Below are positions 35,307-44,241 of a stretch of DNA of 64,000 nt, piece by piece; the stretch's first letter is position 1, and each line of letters opens with the position of its first letter. Source of the stretch: Phenylobacterium sp. (GTDB lineage: Bacteria; Pseudomonadota; Alphaproteobacteria; Caulobacterales; Caulobacteraceae). Below the pieces are notes generated by a model. It made no database searches and was not told where the DNA came from. It was given only the letters and a program-made list of their open reading frames with translations. Made by a program: the position numbers and the translations under genes. The stretch spans positions 62,001 to 126,000 of the forward strand of contig NZ_SCTC01000053.1 in assembly GCF_004299445.1 (NCBI RefSeq), read 5' to 3'.

Positions 35307-36292
35307 TGGCCCCGCCGTCTCTTCAGACCCTGCAGAATCTTGCGGGTGAGACCCGCCTGCAGGCCGGGACGCTCGAAAAAGTGATCCGCCTCCTCGACCT
35401 CCTGGCCGACATCGCCTCCGACGAGGTCCTCAAGGACCGCGTGGCCCTGAAGGGCGGTACGGCTCTCAACGTCTTCTACCTCCAACTCGATCGGCTCTCC
35501 GTCGACATCGACCTCAACTACATCGGCGCGCTCGAACGCGAGGCGATGATAGCCGATCGGCCCCAAGTGGAGGCGGCGCTCGCGCAGATCCTCGTGTCGC
35601 AGGGGTACGCGCTGAGGCGGCAGCCCGTCGGTCACGGTGGCGGAAAATGGGCAGCGCGATATGGCTCGGCGCTGGGTGGCAATGCCTCCTTGGAGGTAGA
35701 TCTCAACTTCATGGCACGCGAGCCGCTCTTCGGCGCGCGGTTGAAGCCGTCGGTCACACTCGGTGATCGCCCGCCCAGCCATGCCGTGGTCATCGACATC
35801 CATGAGGTCGTCGCCGGCAAGCTCGTGGCCCTTATCGACAGGAACGCGGCGCGTGACCTTTTTGACGCGCGGCGCATCCTGTCGATGCCGGACCTCGACT
35901 GGCGGCTCGTTCGGGCAGCATTCCTGGCGTTCGGTGCGAGCCGGCCGTTGGATTGGCGACGGGCGTCGGTAGCCGACATCGGCGGCGACCCTCGTGAACT
36001 CCGTGAGAAGCTATCCATCTGTGTGCCGCAGGGGACGTTCAAGGACGTTGGCGGAATGCGGTCCTGGATCGAGGAGTCGGTGGAGTTATGTCGGGCTGCG
36101 CTCGGCGGCCTCCTGAAGTGGTCCGACGGTGAGATGCGCTTCCTCGATGCGTTGATCGACCGCGGCGAGATCGACCCGAGCGGCCTGGATGCGCCGCAGG
36201 AGGTCATCGAGCGGATCGCTCGGATGCCCATGCTGGCCTGGAAGGCTCAAAACGTGGCGGCACACATCGCCGGAAGGCCGGCGCCGCGTTGA
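35306..36292 (+). CDS. abiEii: AbiEii-type nucleotidyltransferase toxin
   Basis: A 328-residue protein with the DNA-polymerase-beta-type motif 'KGGTALNVF' and 'LDRLSVDIDLNY' (GG... and SxDIDL with the catalytic aspartates) near residues 50-72. AbiEii toxins transfer nucleotides, in studied members to tRNA acceptor ends, and stop growth upon phage infection. Together with the upstream gene it forms a type IV-like toxin-antitoxin/abortive infection module. Intact by length and motif. Confidence 0.9.
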   Translation: MAPPSLQTLQNLAGETRLQAGTLEKVIRLLDLLADIASDEVLKDRVALKGGTALNVFYLQLDRLSVDIDLNYIGALEREAMIADRPQVEAALAQILVSQGYALRRQPVGHGGGKWAARYGSALGGNASLEVDLNFMAREPLFGARLKPSVTLGDRPPSHAVVIDIHEVVAGKLVALIDRNAARDLFDARRILSMPDLDWRLVRAAFLAFGASRPLDWRRASVADIGGDPRELREKLSICVPQGTFKDVGGMRSWIEESVELCRAALGGLLKWSDGEMRFLDALIDRGEIDPSGLDAPQEVIERIARMPMLAWKAQNVAAHIAGRPAPR

Positions 36293-36311
36293 GATTGCGC
36301 CTCAGTGCGCC

Positions 36312-36902
36312 CTAGTTCGTGCCGGCGCCAGCCGCCGCCGCATATCGCTTAACCGTTGCTGGGGAGAGCCCGAAGTGTCGCGCCGTCGCGCTAATGCTGG
36401 CCGAATTCTCGCGCCTCCACAGAACGACGGCAGCCGTATCCGCTGCCTTCGGTCTGCCTAGACTATCCTTCCCCCGGTGGGTCTTCCCTGTGGCCTGAAG
36501 TGCGGTTCGAGCTGCTAGACGGCCCGCTTCGGTTCGCTCGCGGATTTTGCGCCGCTCCAGATCCGCAACTTGGGCCAGGACGGCCAGAATGATCTCTCCG
36601 ACGCCGCGGCCGATTTGACCTAGCCCGTGAATTTCGACTGCAACACCAGCGTCGATGAGACGGCGCACGGTGGTCTGCACGTCCAGGGCATCCCGGCCGA
36701 GGCGGTCCACGGCGTAAACACAGAGAGTATCGCCCTTCCTGATATGCTCCAGCAGCTTGGCGAAGCCCGGGCGCCCCGCTGCCATCACCCCACCGCTGAC
36801 ACCCACGTCCTCGAACTCTTTGTCGAAACCGCCCCCCATCGCCTGCCGCTGGGCGGCGACGCTCTGGTCGCCGGTGCTGACCCGGTAGTAGGCGATCCGC
36901 AT
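36312..36902 (-). CDS. serine recombinase (resolvase/invertase family)
   Basis: A 196-residue site-specific recombinase. 'MRIAYYRVSTGDQ' contains the catalytic Ser9, and 'YAVDRLGRDALD' the conserved arginines near residue 70. The C-terminal helix-turn-helix is 'SISATARHFGLSPATVKRYA'. No transposase gene accompanies it. It probably acts on the repeats at 36937-36980. Confidence 0.9.
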   Translation of the reverse strand: MRIAYYRVSTGDQSVAAQRQAMGGGFDKEFEDVGVSGGVMAAGRPGFAKLLEHIRKGDTLCVYAVDRLGRDALDVQTTVRRLIDAGVAVEIHGLGQIGRGVGEIILAVLAQVADLERRKIRERTEAGRLAARTALQATGKTHRGKDSLGRPKAADTAAVVLWRRENSASISATARHFGLSPATVKRYAAAAGAGTN

Positions 36903-37231
36903 ATCTGGCTCACAAGTTAGGGTGGAGTTTCTGCTAGCTCATAAGCGCGGCTCATAAACTTGGTCAACTATGTTATGAGCCTTGGCGCAGAACTTACAAG
37001 TTGTGATCCAAGTCCCGCCTTGCTGTTAGGCTTCGTATGAAGTGTCGAAACGGCGGTACTCCGTAGAGGTCAAGCGCTGTCAGCGATGGCTACGAGATAT
37101 TCGTCGGCGGCCATGGCGGGTCCGTTATCGGCCTTGACTTCAAGCTTACCCGGCCAAGCCTGACCATCAGCGACGTTCAGAACTGCCTAACCCGCCGACA
37201 TGCGCAATTCAGAGCCTTCGGCACTCTCGCG
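36903..37231. other. intergenic region, no gene seen
   Basis: These 329 bases separate the resolvase gene from the end of the giant-protein gene. Apart from the res-like repeats at 36937-36980 I see nothing coding. The plus strand between about 37085 and 37230 has a short open stretch without a start or recognisable domain. No strong terminator for the defence operon is evident. Confidence 0.5.
36937..36980. promoter_or_regulatory. res-like recombination/operator site
   Basis: gctcataa occurs at 36937-36944 and 36950-36957 and as its reverse complement ttatgagc at 36973-36980. It lies 35 bases upstream of the serine recombinase start. Such repeats are typical binding sites for a resolvase that both recombines and represses its own gene. 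Confidence 0.5.
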
Positions 37232-40200
37232 TCAGGGCCAGGCGCGGAGGGCGACGAGCGCCCGCCAGAGTGGAGCGCCAGTCTCCGGCGACGACGCCCT
37301 GGCGTACGAATCGCAGATCTTGCGTAGCGGCGTGGCGGCCGCGGGCCAGGCGTAAGCAACCACCAGCATCAGGGAGGCGAGGCGCTCAAGGGCGGCCTTC
37401 ATGTCCGAACCCATAGCGGCGCGCGCCGCGGCTTCCACCACGATGGTGAAGCCTAGGGCCATCTGCTCGTCGTCGTAACTGAAGGGGCCACGCAGCGTAT
37501 CGGCATAGTGCTTGGCTAGCTGGAAGATCTTCTGATCGAGCGCGTCGGCGTTCGGCTTGTCCGCAAGGCCGAGCCGGGTGTCGATAGCCATAGCCGGGCC
37601 CTGGATGGGCGTCTCACCTCCTTCAATCTTCTCGATTTTCATCGCATCGAAGACCCGGATGAGCCGGTCCTGCAGGTCGGTGGGAAGTCCGGTGCCGCAG
37701 AGGCGGTTTACCGTCGCCCAGTGGATGACCTCGGTCGGTTTCTCCTCGAGTCGGGTCACATTGACCTCGAGCGTCTGCCTGCGAGCGGCCCTTGGATCGA
37801 AAGGCGGGTCGAGGGCAATCACCGGCGGCATCGCTACGAAGCTGCCCATGGCGTTCGCGGCATCCGGGTTCCAGAGCATCAGGCCAGCATCGAGAATGAC
37901 CTCTTCGTCCTTTTTGGCGAACAGCGTCGACTGGATAGCCGCTGTCAGGTCCGGCGAGGCGACCGCAACGTCTTCGTTCCCGAAAACGTAGCCGAGGCCG
38001 GAGAAGTACAGTGCGCCCGCCAGCATCTGATCCGGCGCGGCACAGTCGGAGTCGAATGGCTGGTTGCGCCAGAGGCTGACCAGCATGTCCTGCTGCGCAG
38101 GGTATTTCTCGAAGTCCTTCCTAGCCAGATCCGCCTTGGCGCCATGTTGGAGGGTGAGGGTGCACACGCGGTGCGCGTGCGACCAGACGAGCGCTAGTTG
38201 GTGACCTGTGGGCAAGGCGCGCCACGCCGGGTCGTTGGCGTAAGCCCGAGCAGTCCAGTGTAGCAGGGCATTTAAAAAGCGGCCGGCAAGGGGAAGGCCG
38301 GCGAGCTCGTCGCTGAGGATCTGGACGGCGCGCTTGCCGTCACCCGACAGGCGCGCGGTCGCCGCCAGATGCAACGCCGTCGTCGGGCTGAACGAAGGCG
38401 GAAGGTCGTCTAAACTCTTCACGGTGTCCTTGATGTCGACCGCCAGCGGGAGCGGCAGGCCGCCCAGCCTGCGCAGAGCCTTGCCCACTCCGATCTTGCC
38501 GGCCAGCTCGCGCCAGGCGGCCGGCGCCTGGTCGGCGACAGAGCGTGTCAGGTCGCCGAGGCGCAGGTGATGCACCAGCTGGCCGGCCGGTGGGGGCAGG
38601 AACTCGCCCAAGCTCTTGATCGCCTTGGCGCCTAAGGCGTCCGAGAGCTGGGCGTAGTGGTCGATCAGGCTGGCGCCGCGGGCGTCCTGAAGGGCCTCGA
38701 CCAGGTCGCTATCGGACTTGGCGTCGCGAACCGCCGCTTCGACCCGCGCGAGGTCGTCGGGTGCGAGGTCCTTCGCCGCGAGGTATTTCTCGATGGCCTC
38801 GCTCCGGTCGCGGCCCTCGGCGGCGATGATGGGGAACCACGGTTCGCGGAGGCGTAGCTCCAGGGCGCCGCTGAGCGCCAGACCGCCGCCGTCGGCTTGC
38901 TTGAGAGTCAACTGAACGTCGGCCTGGCTGCGGACCGTGGCTGAACCGTTGCGCAGGGCGCGGGTGACAGCCGACCAAAAGGCCTCCGGCGAGAAATTCA
39001 CGCCGTTGATGGTGAGAATCCCCATGCTCCCGACGCCGGTATCCGACAGGAACTCAGGATGCTTGAGAAGGCGCTCCTGGATCGTCTCCGGCACCAGGTC
39101 GAACACGCGGCGGCGGAACCGGCCGAGGAAGGCCTTGGTCTGATCGGGCGGCAAGTCGAAGTTCGCGACGTCGTCGAGCCGATCGGCGTCCGAGACCAGA
39201 TTCGCGAGGTGGGTGGCGACAAGGTCTAGGAAGTCGCCCGCGTCGTTGTCGACCAGGGGCGCGATGGCGGTCTCGTTGAGCCATTCCAGCATGGCCGCGC
39301 GGCGCGGGCTGGGGACGCCCCAAGACGCTGAGCCCACGTTTGGGATCGCAGATAGTAGGGCGGCCAGGTTGATCGCGGCGAGCAAGGTGCTGGCGCTATC
39401 GCCGCCGGGTAGCACGCGCATCGGTTGCTCCTGGCGGAGCGCCGACCAGAGCCAGTCCGACTGAGCCCGAAGCTCCTCGACGGTCGCGTCGTCGTCTCCC
39501 CAGAGTTCGGTCAGGCAGTCGTGGACGATGCGGCGAGCGCCCACCATGAAGGGGGTCTCATCGGGGCGACCTTCGAGGTTGGGAATGTCGGTGGGGCCGA
39601 TCTTCAATTTGCCGTCCAGCCGCATCGCCGCAGCCAGATTGCGACGCAGGACGTTTAGCGCTTCGGACTCGACCACCTCGCCGTCCACGATGGCGGCGGC
39701 CTTTAGGGGCGCGAGAACCTCTTCGGTGCGGGTGGGTAGGAAGACGGCGCCGCCGGCGCGCAGCTGCAGCAGCTTTTGCCGGTGTTCCTCAGGCGTGATC
39801 CGCTGCGCCGCGAGCAGAGCGTCAAGCACTTCCATCATGCCGACGACGATTTTGGTCTCAGCCAATGGGTAGCCGGTGACGTGCCGGTCATCGATCCAGA
39901 GCACGCTGTTCACGCCGCCCGGTGCCGCCAACAGGTCCATCATGCCCTGCTCGATGAAATTGGGCGGCCGCAGCTTGGCGCCTTTGGTTGCAGAGGGGTC
40001 TTCAGCGATTTCGTCGTCGCCGTCTGTCGCATGCGCATCATCGCCACCGGAGGCGGCATCCGCGCCATCTTCCTCGGCGAGGTTCATGGCCCGGTGGGCG
40101 ACGCGCTGGAACTGGCCGGACTCCTGCCGCAGCGAAACTTTCTTCTTTAGTTCGCCGATCCAGTCGGCGAGGGTCTCCCGATCGGCGGCAGCGCGGACCG

Positions 40201-43200
40201 TCTCGGCCGCGTCGTCGATCACCGATTGGGGGACCTCGCAGGCGAACCCGTCGAGCAACGCCTCAAGGGCGTTGTGCATCGCCAGGGTCTCAAGGGTGTT
40301 CTCGACGAACAGGAGGCGGCCCCGTGGCGTCACGGGCTCATCCAGTCCGTCTTCGGCGGGCGGAACCGGCTGGCCGAGGCTCGCGAGCACGCTTCGCACC
40401 GTCGGCCCGGCTCCGGCCTCACCGCTCGGCTTGCGCTCGTGGCGCACAGTTTCCGTCTCCGAGGCCGGCGTGTCCTGGGTCTTCAGCCGACGATCCCGAT
40501 GTGCGTCCAGGATCGCCTGGGCGATTTCGACCTGCGAAATCTGGTGGTGGGTGGCGTCCAGCTCCAGCTTGAGGATTGCGTCGGTCAGGCTGGGACTCAC
40601 CCGCACCGGCGATTCCAGCGCGTCGAGATGGGGCCAGAGGTCAAGCTGGTCGAGCAACAGGAGGCTCGTCAGGTCCAGGTGGACCTGCCAGCGCTCCCAG
40701 GGAGTCTCAATCGGCACCTCGACCGGCCGGGCGCCGTGGCGCAGGAACAGCGGGCGAAGCGCGCCTTTCTCTTTCGCGCGCGGGGCCAGCCGGTAGTGGT
40801 CGGCGATCGAGATGCCGAGCGCCGACGCGACGAGGTGGATCGGGGTCGCGCCGGTCGCCAGCAGGTCGGATAGGTTTTGGCTGCGGTCGCGGCGGGCGAC
40901 CATCTCCTGGACGACGTCGTCGATGTCCACCAACCAGACGTCGCCAGCAGCGCTCTGGGCGCGAGCATGGACCCGCGGCAGAAGCCTCTCCGCCTCAGCG
41001 TTGAGCCCTAGCTTGTAGCCCTGCGAGAACGCGTGGAGCAGAAGGCTGTCGGGCACACCAAGGGCTATGGCGACGCGCCACAGGTCCCGGGAGAGAGCCA
41101 CGTCTTCCCGTGTGACCGCCAGGGAATAGCGGATCGCCCGATCTGGGCCGAGCGCATTGGCAGCGAGCGCCTCTCGGATGGGAGTGAGCGCCGCCTGCAC
41201 ATTGGCGGCCTGAATGTGGATGTCGGCCAAGTTCAGACGGTCGGTAATATCGCCGGTTTCGGTGGCGATGCGCTGCGCCAGCTCAAGAGCGCCGGGCAGA
41301 TCGTTAACGCGCTCGGTCGCCATCATCACCATGCGCCGGCAGTCGAGGGGCAACTGACCGCCCGGGAAGTCGCCATGCCGCTGCGCAGCGAAGTCCAACA
41401 ACCCCTGGGCGGATCCGGCGTGGTGGAGCGCATAGATGGCCAGGCGCGTGGCCCGGGCGGTCTCGAACTTTGCCAAGGCTTCGGCGAAGGGGGCGATGGT
41501 CCGCCAGCGGCGCTGCTCGGCCAAAGCCGATGCGAGGTCCAGTCCGATCACATTGGGCGTATCGCCGCCGAGGAACTGGCCCAGCAGAGCCTCGACCGCT
41601 GTCCAATCTCTGGAGGCTTCCGCCTTGACCAGCGCATCTGCCACGCTGGCTGGCGAGGGAAGATTGGGATCCATCGCCGGCGGGGCTCCGCCCTCGATCC
41701 AGTGGGTGGCCGCCTCGGCGGCTTCTCCGGTCTGCACGAGGAAATGGGCGGCGAGCGCCTCGGTCGCGGCGGGAAAGCTGTCGCGCTGAGCGACCATCAG
41801 GCCGTAGACCCGCACCTGGTCGCCGGTGGCCTTGCCCCTGGCATAAACTTCGGCGAGGGCCGCTTCCGCAGTCGTACGATCGAAATCCAGGCCCCGCGCC
41901 ATGCCCCAGCTAATAGCCAGGGCGTCGGTTGGGTCCTCGGTCAGCATCGCGCGACAGAGCTCAGATGCGTCCCCATGGCGATCCGGAAGCAAGTTCGCGA
42001 GGCATGCTAGCCGCCAGGCCCGGTCCGTCCGCTCCGGCTTGGTCCGCTCGGTCAAGGGCGTGAAGAGCGCGAGGGCAGCTTCTAGATTGGCGCGCGCGGC
42101 GTCGTCGATGCGCACCAGGTCTGGATCTCCGGCGACGGGAAGAATGGCCAGGACGACCGGGGCCATCGGGCTAAGCGCCTCAGCATACCGCGCCATCGCC
42201 AGCGAGCGGATCACTTGCAGGTCTTTCGGCGCCATCGCATAGGCGCGCTCCGCTGCGGCGCGGGCTTCGCCCCTGCGGTTCTCCATCGCCCTCAGCCGCG
42301 ACAGGATGCGCAGGGTTTCCCAGTCGTCGGGGTCTTCGGCGACGAGGCGATCAAGGATGTCTGCCGCTTCGGAAAGACGCTCCTCGTCGAGCAACAGCGC
42401 GGCATGCAGCTGACGGTCCAAACGACTAACTGGGTCGCCGAGCACGGGGAACGCGGCGGCCGGACCCACAGTCCGCGCCGCAATGACCGCCGCCACTCGC
42501 CGAATGGTCGGATCGAGCACCAGGGCCTCTTCCGACATCTTGGTGGCGGCAGCTATATCGCCCTTGCTCAGCGCCACCGATGCAGCAAGGCGCAGGGCCT
42601 GGGCCTGGATAGGCGCACGCAGCTGGCTCCACTGGGTAGGCACCTGCACTTCGGCGAGCAGGCGCTCGACCGGCCCGAGGTCGCCAGCGCGCAACTGCTG
42701 CATAGCGCCGGTGAGGCGTGCCGCGACGTTTTCCGAGTTTAGGACGATGAGGTTGTTGACCTGCTCGACCTGGGCCGCAGATAGGATGGCCGGAACGTCC
42801 TTGCCGAACAGCGCTTCTGCCCACGCCTCGTGCAGGTATTGGATGGCAACCGAACGGCCAGCCTTGCGGACCCGTGCGGTTAATTGCTCCGGTCCCCAGA
42901 CCTCGTAAACGATGCCGACATTGGCGAAGCGCCGGGCCTCGGCTTCCCGTTGATCCAGCAGCTTTGTGCTGGTGATATTTTGCGCCGCAGTAGCCAGGAT
43001 GAAGCGCTTGACGCCCGGCCATTGGCTTTCCTGGTGATCCAGGAAGTCCTTCGACCACTTCTTGAGCTTAGCCGACGTGGCCTCTTCTACGCATTTGCAG
43101 GAGACCACGTCACGGTTGTTGTCCGCGACCCGTCCGGCTACGCCGTCGACCCCGAACTGCGTCTGCCCTTCGATCCCGAACAGGTCGACGTTCTTCAGGC

Positions 43201-43330
43201 TGGGATCGTTCTCCATCAACGCCCGCACAAGACGCTCGAATTCCTTCGGCCGCTCATTGAGCAGGTGGAAGGGGATGACGCCCTTCGACGCGAGCGGCGG
43301 CGGTAGATTGGGAGATGCGGGTTCGCTCAT
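37232..43330 (-). CDS. giant TPR protein with nuclease-like N-terminus and PIN-like segment
   Basis: A 2032-residue protein from the ATG at 43330 (frame open to a TTG at 43351). Residues about 20-165 resemble a restriction-endonuclease-like (Mrr/Cap4-type) domain: 'EFERLVRALM', 'GIEGQTQFGVDGVAG' and 'VVSCKC'. The usual Q/E of the QxK or ExK motif is replaced by Ser, so activity is uncertain. Residues about 170-800 are helical and TPR-like ('ERLSEAADILDRLVAEDPDD' and similar). Around residue 885 'HLDLTSLLLLDQLDLW' and around 1143 'SVLWIDDRHVTGYP' look like two parts of a PIN-like fold. The C-terminal 800 residues match nothing I know. It is last in the defence operon, 57 bases after the preceding gene. 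Confidence 0.7.
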   Translation of the reverse strand: MSEPASPNLPPPLASKGVIPFHLLNERPKEFERLVRALMENDPSLKNVDLFGIEGQTQFGVDGVAGRVADNNRDVVSCKCVEEATSAKLKKWSKDFLDHQESQWPGVKRFILATAAQNITSTKLLDQREAEARRFANVGIVYEVWGPEQLTARVRKAGRSVAIQYLHEAWAEALFGKDVPAILSAAQVEQVNNLIVLNSENVAARLTGAMQQLRAGDLGPVERLLAEVQVPTQWSQLRAPIQAQALRLAASVALSKGDIAAATKMSEEALVLDPTIRRVAAVIAARTVGPAAAFPVLGDPVSRLDRQLHAALLLDEERLSEAADILDRLVAEDPDDWETLRILSRLRAMENRRGEARAAAERAYAMAPKDLQVIRSLAMARYAEALSPMAPVVLAILPVAGDPDLVRIDDAARANLEAALALFTPLTERTKPERTDRAWRLACLANLLPDRHGDASELCRAMLTEDPTDALAISWGMARGLDFDRTTAEAALAEVYARGKATGDQVRVYGLMVAQRDSFPAATEALAAHFLVQTGEAAEAATHWIEGGAPPAMDPNLPSPASVADALVKAEASRDWTAVEALLGQFLGGDTPNVIGLDLASALAEQRRWRTIAPFAEALAKFETARATRLAIYALHHAGSAQGLLDFAAQRHGDFPGGQLPLDCRRMVMMATERVNDLPGALELAQRIATETGDITDRLNLADIHIQAANVQAALTPIREALAANALGPDRAIRYSLAVTREDVALSRDLWRVAIALGVPDSLLLHAFSQGYKLGLNAEAERLLPRVHARAQSAAGDVWLVDIDDVVQEMVARRDRSQNLSDLLATGATPIHLVASALGISIADHYRLAPRAKEKGALRPLFLRHGARPVEVPIETPWERWQVHLDLTSLLLLDQLDLWPHLDALESPVRVSPSLTDAILKLELDATHHQISQVEIAQAILDAHRDRRLKTQDTPASETETVRHERKPSGEAGAGPTVRSVLASLGQPVPPAEDGLDEPVTPRGRLLFVENTLETLAMHNALEALLDGFACEVPQSVIDDAAETVRAAADRETLADWIGELKKKVSLRQESGQFQRVAHRAMNLAEEDGADAASGGDDAHATDGDDEIAEDPSATKGAKLRPPNFIEQGMMDLLAAPGGVNSVLWIDDRHVTGYPLAETKIVVGMMEVLDALLAAQRITPEEHRQKLLQLRAGGAVFLPTRTEEVLAPLKAAAIVDGEVVESEALNVLRRNLAAAMRLDGKLKIGPTDIPNLEGRPDETPFMVGARRIVHDCLTELWGDDDATVEELRAQSDWLWSALRQEQPMRVLPGGDSASTLLAAINLAALLSAIPNVGSASWGVPSPRRAAMLEWLNETAIAPLVDNDAGDFLDLVATHLANLVSDADRLDDVANFDLPPDQTKAFLGRFRRRVFDLVPETIQERLLKHPEFLSDTGVGSMGILTINGVNFSPEAFWSAVTRALRNGSATVRSQADVQLTLKQADGGGLALSGALELRLREPWFPIIAAEGRDRSEAIEKYLAAKDLAPDDLARVEAAVRDAKSDSDLVEALQDARGASLIDHYAQLSDALGAKAIKSLGEFLPPPAGQLVHHLRLGDLTRSVADQAPAAWRELAGKIGVGKALRRLGGLPLPLAVDIKDTVKSLDDLPPSFSPTTALHLAATARLSGDGKRAVQILSDELAGLPLAGRFLNALLHWTARAYANDPAWRALPTGHQLALVWSHAHRVCTLTLQHGAKADLARKDFEKYPAQQDMLVSLWRNQPFDSDCAAPDQMLAGALYFSGLGYVFGNEDVAVASPDLTAAIQSTLFAKKDEEVILDAGLMLWNPDAANAMGSFVAMPPVIALDPPFDPRAARRQTLEVNVTRLEEKPTEVIHWATVNRLCGTGLPTDLQDRLIRVFDAMKIEKIEGGETPIQGPAMAIDTRLGLADKPNADALDQKIFQLAKHYADTLRGPFSYDDEQMALGFTIVVEAAARAAMGSDMKAALERLASLMLVVAYAWPAAATPLRKICDSYARASSPETGAPLWRALVALRAWP

Positions 43331-43387
43331 AGCTTGCAATCTACTGGACAATGACGGCGCGCCGCCATGCGGTCGTGGGCTTAGGCG

Positions 43388-44218
43388 CTAAGCTGCTGGC
43401 GCGCCGCCGCTCTGCTCCAATGGCGCTCCGACCTCAGGATCCGTAACAAAGATCGCCTGGGCTCCGACGCTCCATGCTTCAACAGCGAACATCGCCGCCG
43501 CAGCGTCCTCGGCCGAGCGGGCGCGCGCCTGGATAGCTTGCCTTGAACTAGTGGACGCTGATCTCCGTGCGCGATCAGCCGTCCGAACCTCAGACAGCAC
43601 CGACACCAGGTCTCCGAGCGAACGAGGCTTGACCCGCAGGTCCTGAAACACTTTCGCTACCATGCCGTCAGTGCGCACCTCCTCCAGCGGGATCGGCTCG
43701 GAGCAGATGTAGCGGCTGGTCAGGTCGTAAACGACGCGGTGACGGCCCGCGGGCTGACTGCGGGCGGTAAGCTCGCGTTCGATGTCTGAAGGCCTCACCA
43801 TAAGGGAGCGGTCAAGTACGGCCCCAGCCTGATAGGCATCTTCATACTCCTGCCAATCGGAGAACCGCGGCGCCACGTAATACGCCTCCGCGCCGCGCTG
43901 CTCGGCGTCCACGAGCAGACGGAACTGATCTTCTGTCGTGTCCAGATGAAAGCGCCAGAAAGGGCTGGAGACCGGCGGCCCAGGCTTGCCGGGCGGCACC
44001 GAACGGTACCGCTTCATCTGCTGGCCGAGCTTGAACTGAAGCATCAGCACCGCTCCGGGCCGATCAAAGGCCACGTCGAAACCAAGCACCTTCTCGTGAA
44101 TCAGGCTTGGCAAGAATGGCGTGGCCGTTACGCCTACAGAACGCAGGGCAGCCTCAGCTTCGCGAGTGGCCCCAAAGCCATAGGAGAACTCCGAGAGTCG
44201 TTCGTGGAGATCAATCAT
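43388..44218 (-). CDS. PD-(D/E)XK-like nuclease candidate
   Basis: A 276-residue protein of no family I recognise. The N-terminal 65 residues carry the pattern expected of a PD-(D/E)XK nuclease with a QxK variant: Glu42, 'GFDVAF' with Asp48, and 'LMLQFK' with Gln61 and Lys63. The middle has 'DQFRLLVDAEQRGAEAYYVA', as in restriction-type proteins that follow the core with a helix-strand pair. It lies 23 bases after the RNase H-like gene in the operon. The nuclease assignment is inference from motif spacing. Confidence 0.6.
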   Translation of the reverse strand: MIDLHERLSEFSYGFGATREAEAALRSVGVTATPFLPSLIHEKVLGFDVAFDRPGAVLMLQFKLGQQMKRYRSVPPGKPGPPVSSPFWRFHLDTTEDQFRLLVDAEQRGAEAYYVAPRFSDWQEYEDAYQAGAVLDRSLMVRPSDIERELTARSQPAGRHRVVYDLTSRYICSEPIPLEEVRTDGMVAKVFQDLRVKPRSLGDLVSVLSEVRTADRARRSASTSSRQAIQARARSAEDAAAAMFAVEAWSVGAQAIFVTDPEVGAPLEQSGGAPAA

Positions 44219-44241
44219 TCAGGATACCCGCTCCACTTCGA

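Noticed and set aside
37085..37231. Possible gene remnant on the plus strand
   Set aside because: There is a short open stretch without a start codon or recognisable domain, so I could not assign it to any family.
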